Part shown: positions 16,589-26,153 of the stretch, piece after piece | How positions within the stretch are numbered: position 1 is the stretch's first letter | Layout: each line of letters begins with the position of its first letter | Notes under the pieces: generated by a model | What the model was told of the DNA's origin: nothing | Seen by the model: the letters and a program-made list of their open reading frames with translations, nothing else | The model's database searches: none | Program-made: the position numbers and the translations under genes | Assembly: GCA_016713225.1 (NCBI GenBank) | Contig: JADJPO010000001.1 | Span: 1-64,000 of the forward strand | From: Kineosporiaceae bacterium | GTDB taxonomy: Bacteria; Actinomycetota; Actinomycetes; Actinomycetales; Kineosporiaceae | Reading direction: 5' to 3' | Length of the DNA stretch: 64,000 nucleotides

Positions 16589-17050
16589 ATGACGTGGCGA
16601 TGGGCCGGGCAGAGGGAGCGGGCGAGGGAGCGGGCGAGGGAGCGGGGCTCCGCCTCGGTCGAGACGGTGATCCTCGCTCCCGCCCTGCTGATGTTCCTGA
16701 CCTTGACGATCTACGGAGGACGGGTGGCCATGGCACGCCAGGCGGTCCACGCCGCAGCGGCGGACGCCGCCCGCACGGCGTCCATCGCCCGAACCCAGAG
16801 CGCGGCCACGGGCACCGCTCAGGTGTCCGCCACTGCCACGCTCGCCGCCGAGGGTCTGCGCTGCACGGCGCTGCAGGTCAACCTCGACACCGCAGGGTTC
16901 GCGGTGGCGGTGGGGACGCCGGCCACGGTCTCGGCGACCGTCAGCTGCACCGTCGACCTGAGTGACCTGGTCGCTCCGGGGGTCCCGGGGAGTCGGCAGG
17001 TGGTCGCCACGGTCACCAGTCCGCTGGACACCTTCCGGGAACGCGGATGA
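16589..17050 (+). CDS. TadE-like pseudopilin
   Basis: 153 residues; ATG two bases after the previous stop. The N-terminus carries a short tandem repeat (ERARERARERG, from three GGGAGCGGGCGA-type units at about 16614-16650) before the prepilin motif GSASVETVILAPALL with Glu at +5. One membrane helix and an extracytoplasmic beta-rich domain with two Cys (LRCTAL, VSCTVD) follow. It is a minor component of the Flp/Tad system. The tandem repeat just before the cleavage site may vary in copy number between strains. Confidence 0.78.
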   Translation: MTWRWAGQRERARERARERGSASVETVILAPALLMFLTLTIYGGRVAMARQAVHAAAADAARTASIARTQSAATGTAQVSATATLAAEGLRCTALQVNLDTAGFAVAVGTPATVSATVSCTVDLSDLVAPGVPGSRQVVATVTSPLDTFRERG

Positions 17051-17508
17051 GACGGAACGAGCACCGGCCGGACCCTGCGCGCGACGACCGCGACGACGCA
17101 GGCGCGGTGAGCGTGTTCGCCGTGATCGCCGCGACCATCCTGGTGATGTTCGTCGGCGTGGCGGTCGACCTGAGCGGACTGGTGCACACCCTCGAACGCG
17201 CCCAGGACGTCTCCCGGCAGGCAGCACGGGCCGCCGCGGAGGCCGCCGACGCGCCCCGGGCGATGCGCGGTGAGGGCCCGGCGGTCGACTCTGCCCGCGC
17301 CGTCCAGGCAGGCCAGCTGTATCTGAGCACGGCAGGGATGACCGGCACGGTGCAGGTCTCGGCCGACACGGTCACGGTCTCGGCGAGTGCCTCGTACAGC
17401 CCGGTGATCCTCGGCCTGGTCGGGCTCGGCCCCCGGTCACTGAACGGCACCTCGACCGCTCGGATCACCCAGGCACTGCAGGGAGTACAGCAAGGAGTTC
17501 AACCATGA
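17047..17508 (+). CDS. TadG-like / Flp pilus-assembly protein
   Basis: 153 residues; ATG overlaps the preceding stop by four bases. The motif DDAGAVSVFAVIAATILVM resembles a TadE/G N-terminus but has Phe where TadE proteins carry Glu at +5. It may therefore not be processed by the prepilin peptidase. A membrane helix precedes a region rich in Ala and Val, ending in ITQALQGVQQGVQP. It is part of the Tad cluster and coupled to the LysM/BTAD gene. Confidence 0.75.
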   Translation: MRRNEHRPDPARDDRDDAGAVSVFAVIAATILVMFVGVAVDLSGLVHTLERAQDVSRQAARAAAEAADAPRAMRGEGPAVDSARAVQAGQLYLSTAGMTGTVQVSADTVTVSASASYSPVILGLVGLGPRSLNGTSTARITQALQGVQQGVQP

Positions 17509-20500
17509 GACGACGCCTGACCGGCGCCTTCGCCGTACTCGCGATCATCGCCGTGGTGGCGGGAGTTCCGCTGCTGCTCATCGCGATCGGGGCCGGCCCG
17601 GTGCCGGACCTGTTCACGTCCTGGTCGCGCGCCCGTGCCGCCCTCACCGCCCCGGACGACGGCACGCTGCTGCTCGCCCTGGCTCGGCTCGTCGCGTGGG
17701 GGGCCTGGCTGGTGCTCACCGCCGCCCTGGTGGTCGAGATCGGGTCGCGGCTGCGGGGGTTGCCGGTCCCTCACTGGCCGGCACTGTCCGTGCCGCAGGG
17801 TCTGGCACGCTCCCTGGTCACCGCGGCCGCCGCCACGTTCCTGGTGGCCCAACCAGCGAGTGCCGCGCCGATGCCGCAGCCGGCGCTGAGCTCGATCAGC
17901 CTGTCCGTCGGAGCGACCGGGCCGCTGCGGGCATCGATGGCCGCGCCGGCCCCGGTGACGGTCGCCGTGACCCATCGCGCCGGGCCGGCGAGCCCGCCGA
18001 CGGCGCCGGCCACCGTGATGTCGGCGAGCCGGGACGAGGCCGTGCACGTGGTGGCGCACGGCGAGACCTTGTGGACCATCGCCGAGCGCTACCTCGGGGA
18101 CGGCGCGCGCTTCGGCGAGATCGCCCGCCTCAACTACGGGCGAGTCCAGGCCGATGGCGAGGCACTCACCGACTCGCACTGGATCACACCGGGCTGGCGG
18201 CTGGTGGTGCCCTCACGTCAGACCGGTCGGGCCACCCCGACGCCGGCCGCACGCCCGGACAGCGACACCGCGACCGGCGATGTCGCCACGCCGCCGCACA
18301 TCGTGGCCGACGGTGAGTCGCTGTGGGACATCGCCGAGGACCGCCTCGGCGACGGACAGGAGTGGCCGCGGCTCTTCCAGTCCTCCCAGGCGACGGTGCA
18401 GCCGGACGGCGGGCACTTGACCGACCCCGATCTGTTGCGACCGGGCTGGATCGTGACGCTGCCGGACGACGCGGCCGAACCCACGGCCGAACCCACGGCC
18501 GTGGTCGATCCCGCCTGGGGTGCCACACCGGCAGCAGCTCTGCCCGCGCCGGCTCCGTCCGTGCCGACTCCGCCCGTGCCGACTCCGCCTGTGGTGACGA
18601 GCTCGGTGCTCCCGGACGACGGCCTGGCCGACGGCGCTCCCTGGCTGGTGCGTACGGGCAGTGGGGTCGGAGCGCTGCTGGCCGCCGGATTGGTCGGCAC
18701 GCTCGGCGCCCGGCGCCGGCTCCAGGACCTGCGGCGACGCCCCGGGCAACGGGCGGCCTCGCTGATCACACCACCCGCGATCTCGTCCACCGAGAACGCC
18801 CTCCACGTGGTGGCCGATCCGCTCGGTGTCGCCACCGTCGACATGGCGCTGCGCACCCTGGCCCGCGACTGCCATGCCGCCGGTCGGCACCTGCCCGCCG
18901 TGCGCGCCGTCCGGCTCACCCCGAGTCATCTCGAGCTGTACCTGGCCGAGCCGGCCGTGTTGCCCTCGGGCTGGACCACGCCGGCCGGCAGCGGCGAGGG
19001 CACGGTCTGGCGGCTGCAGCCCGACGAGGCCCCGGTGGCCGACGCCCGCCAACTGGCGGACATCCCGGCGCCCTACCCGGCTCTGGTCACCCTCGGCCAC
19101 GACCCGGACGACGCGCACTTCCTGGTCGACCTGGAGTACCTGGGGGGCCTCGGCCTGACCGGTCCCCCCGACCGCACCCGGGCGGCGCTGGCCGCGATCA
19201 CCGTCGAGTTGGCGACGTCGTCGTGGGCGGACGACGTCCGGCTGACCGTGGTGGGGGAGTTCGCCGGTCTGGAGGACGTGCTGTCGACTGGGCGGATCCG
19301 CTACCAACCGGCCCTGGGACGCGTGGTGGAGCAGTTGGCCGCTCGGGCGAGCCGGGATCGCGAACTGCTCGCCTCGTGTGGCCTGCCGGACGTCCGCTCG
19401 GCCCGCGCCGCGGCGAGCGCCGCCGATACCTGGATCCCCGAGATCCTCTTGATCGCCGGGCCGCTGGACGCCGAGCAGCACCGCCAGATCGCCGACGTGT
19501 TGCCGTCGCTGGCGGGGACCGCCCATGCCGTCGTGGTGGCGGGTCAGGCCCCGGGCCCCTGGTCGCTGGAGATTCCCGCGGACGATCGGCCCGGTCTGTT
19601 GGCTCCCATCGGGGTGACGTTGCGTCCCCAGGTGCTGGAGGACGCCGTGCGCCACGACGTGCTGCAGCTGATCGCCCTCGCCGATCCCGACCGGCCGGCC
19701 GACGAACCTGTCGACGGTGGGCCGGGCGACGGTGGGCCGAGCGGCGGCCGGCATGTGGCGATGCCGACCGAGCCCACCCTGACCGACCTGGCGACGGTGG
19801 TGGCGATCGAGGAGGATCTCGCCGCGCCGGTGCCGGTGGCGGCCCCCGCCCCGGCGCCCGACACCACTCACCCCGTGGTGCGGGTGCTCGGGACCGTGCG
19901 CATCGACGGCGCCCGGGGATCGGTGGAACCGTCGCGTCGGGCCCGGCTGACGGAGCTGATCACGTACCTGGCACTGCACCCCGGCGCCGCGCATCGTGAG
20001 ATCGACGAGGCGATCTGGCCCGACCGGCGCACCGAGGACAATCTCAACACCCGTCACACAGCGACCTCGAAGGCCCGCTCCTGGCTGGGCCGCACGGACG
20101 ACGACGAGGACTACCTGCCGCGCCATGCCGCCGAGCGGGAGTACCGGCTGCTGCCGCAGGTGCGCACCGACTGGCAGCTCTGGCTCGACCTGGTCGCCGA
20201 TGGCGCGCAGGCGACCTCCACCCAGGACCTGGAGACAGCCCTCGCCCTGGTGCGCAGCCGTCCGTTCGACGGGGTGCATCCCAAGCGCTACGCCTGGGCC
20301 GATCGAATCCGCCGTCGCATGATCACCGAGATCGTGGACGCCGCCCACGAAGTCGGCCGCCGCCGGCTGACCGAGGGCCGCTACCGGGCGGCCGAAGCGG
20401 CTCTGGCCGTCGGACTGGCGGTGGAGCCCGGCTGGGAGCCGCTGTGGCGACTGAGGATCCTGACCGCTCACCAGGCGGGCAATCGAGCAGCTGTCACCGA

Positions 20501-20597
20501 GGCCATTGACCGGCTGTTGGCGATCACCGAGGCCCTCGGATCGGACCTGGAGCCCGAGACCCTGGCCCTGCTGGCGGCGGTGCGTCCGAACGGGTGA
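17505..20597 (+). CDS. Membrane protein with two LysM domains and a BTAD (SARP-type) C-terminus
   Basis: 1030 residues; ATG overlaps the TadG-like stop (ATGA). Three hydrophobic helices lie in the first 125 residues. LysM domain 1 follows at about 176-237 (HVVAHGETLWTIAERYL) and LysM 2 at about 264-325 (HIVADGESLWDIAEDRL), then a Pro-rich linker and a fourth helix at about 385-403. A long middle region is unassigned. From about 790 a DNA-binding-like domain (ELITYLALHPGA, AIWPD, NLNTRHTATSKARSWL) and BTAD tetratricopeptide region complete it. LysM binds peptidoglycan, while BTAD is normally the activator half of cytoplasmic SARP regulators. Such proteins recur at the end of actinobacterial Tad loci; their role is unproven. 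Confidence 0.85.
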   Translation: MRRRLTGAFAVLAIIAVVAGVPLLLIAIGAGPVPDLFTSWSRARAALTAPDDGTLLLALARLVAWGAWLVLTAALVVEIGSRLRGLPVPHWPALSVPQGLARSLVTAAAATFLVAQPASAAPMPQPALSSISLSVGATGPLRASMAAPAPVTVAVTHRAGPASPPTAPATVMSASRDEAVHVVAHGETLWTIAERYLGDGARFGEIARLNYGRVQADGEALTDSHWITPGWRLVVPSRQTGRATPTPAARPDSDTATGDVATPPHIVADGESLWDIAEDRLGDGQEWPRLFQSSQATVQPDGGHLTDPDLLRPGWIVTLPDDAAEPTAEPTAVVDPAWGATPAAALPAPAPSVPTPPVPTPPVVTSSVLPDDGLADGAPWLVRTGSGVGALLAAGLVGTLGARRRLQDLRRRPGQRAASLITPPAISSTENALHVVADPLGVATVDMALRTLARDCHAAGRHLPAVRAVRLTPSHLELYLAEPAVLPSGWTTPAGSGEGTVWRLQPDEAPVADARQLADIPAPYPALVTLGHDPDDAHFLVDLEYLGGLGLTGPPDRTRAALAAITVELATSSWADDVRLTVVGEFAGLEDVLSTGRIRYQPALGRVVEQLAARASRDRELLASCGLPDVRSARAAASAADTWIPEILLIAGPLDAEQHRQIADVLPSLAGTAHAVVVAGQAPGPWSLEIPADDRPGLLAPIGVTLRPQVLEDAVRHDVLQLIALADPDRPADEPVDGGPGDGGPSGGRHVAMPTEPTLTDLATVVAIEEDLAAPVPVAAPAPAPDTTHPVVRVLGTVRIDGARGSVEPSRRARLTELITYLALHPGAAHREIDEAIWPDRRTEDNLNTRHTATSKARSWLGRTDDDEDYLPRHAAEREYRLLPQVRTDWQLWLDLVADGAQATSTQDLETALALVRSRPFDGVHPKRYAWADRIRRRMITEIVDAAHEVGRRRLTEGRYRAAEAALAVGLAVEPGWEPLWRLRILTAHQAGNRAAVTEAIDRLLAITEALGSDLEPETLALLAAVRPNG

Positions 20598-20642
20598 CGA
20601 CCGTCCGGCTTACAGAGGACCGCGCTTGCCGTGAGCGCATGG

Positions 20643-20690
20643 TGAACGCCCCGCGCGAATCACTGAACGAAAGATGAATTGTGCGTTAAC
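20643..20690 (-). promoter_or_regulatory. Possible PHO box upstream of the PiT permease gene
   Basis: On the minus strand there are units beginning GTTCA at 20647 and 20667 and ATTCA at 20678, spaced 20 and 11 bases. An 11-base direct-repeat spacing of GTTCA-type units is the hallmark of PhoP boxes in streptomycetes. The position, about 165-210 bases before the permease start, is compatible with regulation. The match is short, so this remains a candidate. Confidence 0.4.
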
Positions 20691-20853
20691 GACTCCGGCG
20701 GGAATGGCGCCGGACATCCTGTGCCCCAAGAGGTTTCGGCGGATGATCAACATGAACAACGCGCTATCTAGGCGATTCGGCAGGACAAACGGCCTCTGTC
20801 GGGGCATGTGTTCTGGCTGACATCCTGATGACCTGCCGTCCTGGGAGGTAATC

Positions 20854-22062
20854 GTGAGTCTTCTCGTGGTCAGCGTCATCGCCGTGGTGGCGTTGGCACT
20901 GCTCTTCGACTTTTCCAATGGGTCCAATGACGCCGCCAACTCGATCGCGACCGTCGTGGCAACCCGTGCTCTGTCGCCCCGCAAGGCCGTGTGGTTCGCG
21001 GCCCTGATGAACTTCGCGGCGTACTTCATCGCCGGTACGCCGGTGGCCACCACCATCGCGAAGACCGTCAACATGAAGGAGATCGGAGGCTCGACCAACA
21101 ACAACACGGTCGTGGCCCTCGTCTTCGCGGCCCTGTTCGCGGCCATCGCCTGGAACTTCCTGGTGTGGTTCTTCGGGATGCCGTCCAGCTCGTCCCACGC
21201 CCTGATCGGTGGCCTGGTCGGCGCCGGTCTGGCTGCCGGCGGCACCGCCGCCATCTCGTGGAAGGCCGTCCGCAAGGTCCTCATCGCCATCGTGGCCTCG
21301 CCCGCCGTGGCCTTCACCATCGCCGTGATCGCCACCGGCCTGGTGATCGGCTTCCAGAAGCTGACCAAGCTCGACGACCACGCAGCACCGTTCAAGTACG
21401 GCCAGTTGCTCTCGGCGGCGGCGGTCTCCGTCGGTCACGGCGCCAACGACGCCCAGAAGACCATGGGCATCATCACCGCTCTCATGGTCGGCACCGGGGT
21501 CGGCTCGGTCGCGATGAAGAACGGCAACCCCGTGGTTCCCGAGTGGGTGGCCCTGGCCGCCTACACCGCGATCGCCTTCGGCACCGTCTGGGGCGGCTGG
21601 CGCATCATCCACACCATGGGCATGAAGCTGACCAAGCTCAACGCCAAGACCGGTGTGGCCGCCAACATCGGCGCCACCGCCGCCATCTTCGGCGCCACCG
21701 CCATGGGCGTGCCGATCTCGACCACCCACGCGGCGGCCTCCTCGGTCGTCGGCGCCGGTGTCGCCGCCCGCCGTCACACCCGCTGGCGGGTCATCGGCGA
21801 GATGGTCGCCGCCTGGGTCATCACCATCCCGACGACCACCGCGATCGGCTTCATCCTGTTCAAGCTGACCCAGCTGGCCCAGCCGTTCAACTACGTCGCC
21901 GACGTCGTCATGGTCGGGCTGCTGCTGGCCGCCATCACCTGGGCGATGCTGCACCGCACCACCGCACACGAGATCGAGACCGAGGTCATGGAGCTCGACG
22001 TCCTCGAGAACGACATCGCCCCGGTCCACGGTGGCAAGGTCGCCGCAGTCGCAGCTGACTGA
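20854..22062 (+). CDS. pitA: Inorganic phosphate permease, PiT family
   Basis: 402 residues with a GTG start preceded by GGGAGGT at a spacing of about six. Both diagnostic PiT motifs are present: FSNGSNDAANSIATVVATR near the N-terminus and VGHGANDAQKTMGII in the middle. About ten to eleven membrane helices are predicted. It imports metal-phosphate with protons through the cytoplasmic membrane. No PhoU-like (DUF47) partner gene is adjacent. The gene stands alone, with a strong hairpin terminator downstream. Confidence 0.93.
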   Translation: MSLLVVSVIAVVALALLFDFSNGSNDAANSIATVVATRALSPRKAVWFAALMNFAAYFIAGTPVATTIAKTVNMKEIGGSTNNNTVVALVFAALFAAIAWNFLVWFFGMPSSSSHALIGGLVGAGLAAGGTAAISWKAVRKVLIAIVASPAVAFTIAVIATGLVIGFQKLTKLDDHAAPFKYGQLLSAAAVSVGHGANDAQKTMGIITALMVGTGVGSVAMKNGNPVVPEWVALAAYTAIAFGTVWGGWRIIHTMGMKLTKLNAKTGVAANIGATAAIFGATAMGVPISTTHAAASSVVGAGVAARRHTRWRVIGEMVAAWVITIPTTTAIGFILFKLTQLAQPFNYVADVVMVGLLLAAITWAMLHRTTAHEIETEVMELDVLENDIAPVHGGKVAAVAAD

Positions 22063-22101
22063 CCGAAACACCCAGGTGCCACCGGCACCTGACAGTCCCA
22101 T

Positions 22102-22136
22102 CGATAGGGGCGCTCGCACCGCGAGCGCCCCTATCG
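22102..22136. terminator. Hairpin terminator after pitA
   Basis: A perfect 16-bp stem (22102-22117 with 22121-22136) with a three-base loop lies 39 bases after the permease stop and 56 bases before the convergent helicase stop. It can terminate both transcripts. Confidence 0.9.
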
Positions 22137-22191
22137 CTGTCTGCGACCTCCCCCGGGCCACGGTCCGGGCCACCCCCGACGAGGGCGTGGA

Positions 22192-24036
22192 CTACGCGGT
22201 GGGGCGTGGTCGGCCGTGGCGGGGCTTGCGCGCCGGAGCGGGCTGCCGACCCTGTGGTGAGGACCGGCTCGGACGCCGCGGCGGCCGAGCGCCGGCAGAC
22301 GGTTCGTCCACCCGGGTCAGGCCGATCAACTTGCCCGAGATCCGCGTGGCGGACAGGGCTTCGGCGGTGCCCTCCGGCAGGGCGGCAGGTAACTCCACCA
22401 GGGAGTGGTCGGCACGGATGTCGATGTGCCCGAAGTCGGCCCGGCTCAGGCCACCCTCGTTGGCGATGGCCCCCACGATGGCGCCGGGCTGCACCTTGTG
22501 CCGGCGACCCACCGAGATCCGGTACATCGCCAGGGCGACCTCGCCACGGGGACGCTTGACCCCGGCAACCCGGGCGGGGGCCTCCTTGCGCCGCCCCTCC
22601 GCGCGGGGGCCGTCCTTGCGCAGCGACTCCTTGCGGACGGACCGCGGTGGGTCGGGGGGCAGCAGGAACCGGGACCCATCGCGCGACATGACGGCCAGGG
22701 CAGCCGCGACGTCCAGCAGGTCGGCGTCGTGTTCGGCGGCGTACTCGGCGATCAGTGTCCTGAACGTCGCGAGCTCGGCCTGGGCCGGGCCGTGACCGGA
22801 CGCCGCGGCGCTCAGGTGCTCGGTGAGCGACTGGGCGAACCGGGTGACCCGGGTGGTGTTGACGTCCTCGGCCGAGGGCAACGGCATCTCGGTGATCGGT
22901 TGCCGGGTGGCCCGCTCGATCGAGGCGAGCAGATGCTTCTCGCGCGGGGTGACGAACAGCAGCGCGTCGCCGGAGCGCCCGGCGCGGCCGGTCCGCCCGA
23001 TGCGGTGCACGTAGGACTCGCTGTCCTGCGGAATGTCGAAGTTGACGACGTGGGTGATCCGGTCGACGTCCAGGCCACGAGCCGCGACATCGGTGGCCAC
23101 CAGAATGTCCAGCGCGCCGCTCTTGAGCTCGCCGATGGTCCGTTCGCGCTGCGCCTGGGCCAGGTCACCGTTGATGGCGGCAGCCGACAACCCCCGAGCG
23201 CGGAGCCGCCCGGCGAGGTCCTCGGTGGCCGACTTGGTGCGGACGAAGACGATCATCGCCTCGAAGGGCTCGATCTCGATCACGCGGGTCAGGGCGTCGA
23301 GCTTCTCGTGGTGGCTGATCAGCAGATACCGCTGCCGGGTGTTCGCGGCGGTCATGGTCTTGCCGCGCACCGTGATCTCTTCGGCGTCGGTGAGATACCG
23401 CCCGGCCATCCGTCGGATCTGCGGCGGCATGGTCGCCGAGAACAGCGCCACCTGCTTGGCATCCGGCGTGGTCGCCAGGATCGTCTCGACGTCCTCCTGG
23501 AAGCCCATCTGCAGCATCTCGTCGGCTTCGTCGAGCACCAGGAACCGCAGCTCGTGCAGGTTCAGCGTGCCGCGGTTGAGGTGATCGATCACCCGACCGG
23601 GCGTACCCACCACGATGTGCGCACCCCGGCGCAACGCGGACAGCTGGGCGCCGTAGCTCGCGCCGCCGTAGATCGGCACCACGTGCACGCCGGGCAGATG
23701 CGCGGCATACCGGGCGAAGGCCTCACAGACCTGCAACGCGAGCTCGCGGGTGGGGGCCAGCACCAGGGCTTGCGGCGTCCGCTGGGTCGGATCGAGGCGA
23801 GACAGGATCGGTGCCGCGAAGGCCGCGGTCTTTCCGGTGCCGGTCTGGGCCAGGCCCACCACGTGTCGGCCGGCCAGAAGCGCCGGGATCGTCGCGGCCT
23901 GGATGCGGGAGGGGTTCTCGTAGCCGACATCGACCAGGGCGCGCAGCACGCGCTCGTCCAGGCCGAGGGCGGAGAAGGTGATCAGCGGGTCGTCGTCCGG
24001 TGCGGTCGTCATCGTGCTCACCAGGCTACGGGCCAT
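22192..24036 (-). CDS. DEAD-box ATP-dependent RNA helicase, DeaD/CsdA type
   Basis: 614 residues. It has a complete helicase core: Q motif region, Walker A AQTGTGKT, PTRELALQ, VLDEADEM, SAT and HRIGRTGRAGR. From about residue 490 a DbpA-type RNA-binding domain (ALAMYRISVGRRHKVQPG) is followed by a basic, Arg/Pro-rich tail. It unwinds structured RNA during ribosome assembly and cold adaptation. MARSLVST is the longest start; the Met of MTTAPDDDP (24012) is an equally plausible one, since neither has a clear ribosome-binding site. Confidence 0.93.
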   Translation of the reverse strand: MARSLVSTMTTAPDDDPLITFSALGLDERVLRALVDVGYENPSRIQAATIPALLAGRHVVGLAQTGTGKTAAFAAPILSRLDPTQRTPQALVLAPTRELALQVCEAFARYAAHLPGVHVVPIYGGASYGAQLSALRRGAHIVVGTPGRVIDHLNRGTLNLHELRFLVLDEADEMLQMGFQEDVETILATTPDAKQVALFSATMPPQIRRMAGRYLTDAEEITVRGKTMTAANTRQRYLLISHHEKLDALTRVIEIEPFEAMIVFVRTKSATEDLAGRLRARGLSAAAINGDLAQAQRERTIGELKSGALDILVATDVAARGLDVDRITHVVNFDIPQDSESYVHRIGRTGRAGRSGDALLFVTPREKHLLASIERATRQPITEMPLPSAEDVNTTRVTRFAQSLTEHLSAAASGHGPAQAELATFRTLIAEYAAEHDADLLDVAAALAVMSRDGSRFLLPPDPPRSVRKESLRKDGPRAEGRRKEAPARVAGVKRPRGEVALAMYRISVGRRHKVQPGAIVGAIANEGGLSRADFGHIDIRADHSLVELPAALPEGTAEALSATRISGKLIGLTRVDEPSAGARPPRRPSRSSPQGRQPAPARKPRHGRPRPTA

Positions 24037-24078
24037 TCGGTCGAGACCGGCACCAGACGGCTGCCTTCCACCGGAAGG

Positions 24079-24948
24079 TCATCCGATCACCGCGAGCCGG
24101 GCCGCCACCCCGAGGCGTGCCCGCGCCCGGTGAACGCGTTGCCGCAGCGCCGCCACGCTGGTTCCGGTGCACTCGGCCAGCTCGCGATAGGTGCGAGCCA
24201 CGTCACGGTAGGTGCGGTGACCACCGGACCGGCGGGTCGGCGGGGCGTAGACCTCGAGCAGCAGCCCGGCGTCGTCCGGCGAGATCACGCGGCGTTCGAC
24301 CGCCCAGCGCAGCAGCTCGGCCAGGGAGCAGTCCGGGTCGAGGTCCGCGACGACCACGGCGGCCTCCGGCGGCATCGCCCCGCCCTCGAGCAGGGCGCGG
24401 CGACCGTCGAGGATGGTCAGCGGATCCACCGGAACGTCTGCGGGGGGCCGGGTGGCGAGCAGCCGGTGCAGGGTCTCCATGGCCAGGTTGGCGGCGATCC
24501 TGCTACCGCGTCGCGCCAGCGGATACTCGCTGGCTGCTTGCCAGAACTCGGCCAGGGCCACCTGGAACCGCTCCTCGAGAGGTGCTCCCGAGCAGGCCAC
24601 GTCGCGGAAGGCGAAGCTGGCGAGCTTGGGCAGCATGGCCTGCAACACGACTCGGCCGGCGAGGCTCTGACCGTCGAGGAACAACCCGACCAGGGCACCC
24701 AGGAGTTCGTCCTTGACCGGTGGGGTACCGGCATCGATGGCATCGACCAGGTCTGCGGGGCGCACCGGCTCGCCCAGGACCGGACAGCGCCGCGCCCACC
24801 TCTGGACGACGAGCACGCTGGCGGGGTCGCGGTTGAGTCGCACCCACTCCTCGGCCAACCGGCGTTCGAGCCGGGTGGGGTACCGACCCTCGGCGTCATC
24901 GTGACGCCGATAGGGAGCAGGGGCGTGAACCGTCTCGTGGGTGAGCAC
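24079..24948 (-). CDS. Sigma-factor-like helix-turn-helix protein
   Basis: 289 residues. The C-terminal part (RTYRDVARTYRELAECTGTSVAALRQRVHRARARLG) looks like region 4 of an RNA polymerase sigma factor. The N-terminal and middle regions are helical and resemble actinobacterial proteins annotated loosely as sigma-like or regulatory. No region 2 core-binding motif is evident, so it may be a DNA-binding regulator rather than a sigma factor. It is transcribed away from the YwiC/GGDEF operon. Confidence 0.6.
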   Translation of the reverse strand: MLTHETVHAPAPYRRHDDAEGRYPTRLERRLAEEWVRLNRDPASVLVVQRWARRCPVLGEPVRPADLVDAIDAGTPPVKDELLGALVGLFLDGQSLAGRVVLQAMLPKLASFAFRDVACSGAPLEERFQVALAEFWQAASEYPLARRGSRIAANLAMETLHRLLATRPPADVPVDPLTILDGRRALLEGGAMPPEAAVVVADLDPDCSLAELLRWAVERRVISPDDAGLLLEVYAPPTRRSGGHRTYRDVARTYRELAECTGTSVAALRQRVHRARARLGVAARLAVIG

Positions 24949-25109
24949 GCCAGGACCGTCTCGAACGACCCTTGCCCAATCCCTTGCCCGATGTCTTGCC
25001 CAGGCCGCGGAACTGCCTGATGCCCCGAATCGGGTGCCTGTCGTCGGTCACAGGCCGAGGAATCGACCGCCTTCTTCAGACGAGATCACACCACGAGACA
25101 GGAGGGGAC

Positions 25110-25325
25110 ATGCCCGCCATGACCACACCGATCGGCACCGCACGCCACCGGCGACCCGAGCCCGCTCTGACGGGGGACCCCCTGACCCTGATCGGCGCCC
25201 TGGCCGCCGGCCCGCTGGAGCACCCTGCGGCCCAGGCCCTGGGGCGAGCGGTCGAAGTGGCACTCGGACGACTGGACGGCGCAGCGGTCGCGCCGGCGCG
25301 CGGCGGCGTTACGGTGAGTCGGTGA
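25110..25325 (+). CDS. Small hypothetical protein coupled to a YwiC-like gene
   Basis: 71 residues. AGGAGG lies about four to five bases before the ATG at 25110; a second Met nine bases on (MTTPIG) is possible and better spaced. The sequence is Ala/Leu-rich with no clear membrane helix. Its stop overlaps the GTG of the following gene (GTGA), which argues for real translation and coupling. Function unknown. Confidence 0.55.
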   Translation: MPAMTTPIGTARHRRPEPALTGDPLTLIGALAAGPLEHPAAQALGRAVEVALGRLDGAAVAPARGGVTVSR

Positions 25326-26152
25326 GCGAGCAGGCATCCGAGGTGGACCGCCCTCGGGTGACCCTGGAGCGCCCGGCCCGCCGCCGATCGCCTGGCTGGA
25401 TCCCCAACCAACACGGGGCCTGGGCGATGCTGGCCAGTCCCTTGCTGGTCGGCATCCTCGCCGCTGGACCGGCGTGGGCCCACCTGCCGCTGACGCTGTT
25501 CTGGTTCGTCGGATACTTCGCCTTCTTCGCCGCCGGGCTGTGGCTCAAGGCCTCGCGGCGGGCACGCCATCGCCCACCGGTGCTCGCCTACGGAGCTGCT
25601 GCGGCGATGCTGGGCGTGATCGTCGTCCTGGTCGAGCCGCGGCTGATCCGGTGGGTGCCCGCCTTCGTCGTGCCGCTGGCCGTCGGATTGTGGTCCTCGG
25701 CCCGGCGCACCGACCGATCATTGCTCAGCGGCCTGTCGACCTCGATGGGCTCGGCTCTGATGACGCTCGTCGCCTACGACGCCGGCGGCGGCACCGATTG
25801 GCGGCGTGCCGGGCTGCTGGCCGCGACCCAGGCCGCCTACTTCGCGGGCACTGTCTTCTACGTCAAGTCGCTCATCCGACAGCGCGGTGACGCATCCTTC
25901 CGACGCCTCAGCATCAGCTGTCATGTGGGGTTCGCGGTGTTGGCAGCCGCCGCAGTCGTGCTCGGCACCCGTACCCGAGCGACCGACATCGGGCACCTCG
26001 GGGTCTCCTGGTGGGTCGTGGCCGTCTTCGGCGTGCTCGCCGTCCGGGCTGCCTGGGTCCCTCGATTGACGCCGCCACCCCGTCCTGCCCGGATCGGCCT
26101 CGGCGAGATCGCCGCAACGCTCGCGGTGGCCGTGACGTCCCTGGCGGCGTGA
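25322..26152 (+). CDS. YwiC-like integral membrane protein
   Basis: 276 residues; GTG overlaps the upstream small gene's stop. After a short charged N-terminus the family signature PNQHGAWAMLASPLLVG appears, then seven to eight hydrophobic helices. YwiC-like proteins are conserved in Firmicutes and actinobacteria but have no proven function. Two bases separate it from the diguanylate cyclase gene, so they are probably co-transcribed. Confidence 0.8.
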   Translation: MSEQASEVDRPRVTLERPARRRSPGWIPNQHGAWAMLASPLLVGILAAGPAWAHLPLTLFWFVGYFAFFAAGLWLKASRRARHRPPVLAYGAAAAMLGVIVVLVEPRLIRWVPAFVVPLAVGLWSSARRTDRSLLSGLSTSMGSALMTLVAYDAGGGTDWRRAGLLAATQAAYFAGTVFYVKSLIRQRGDASFRRLSISCHVGFAVLAAAAVVLGTRTRATDIGHLGVSWWVVAVFGVLAVRAAWVPRLTPPPRPARIGLGEIAATLAVAVTSLAA

Positions 26153-26153
26153 C

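Noticed and set aside
22405..25020. Plus-strand frame of 871 codons opposite the helicase and the sigma-like gene
   Set aside because: Spans two clear minus-strand genes and an intergenic region; a GC-driven shadow.
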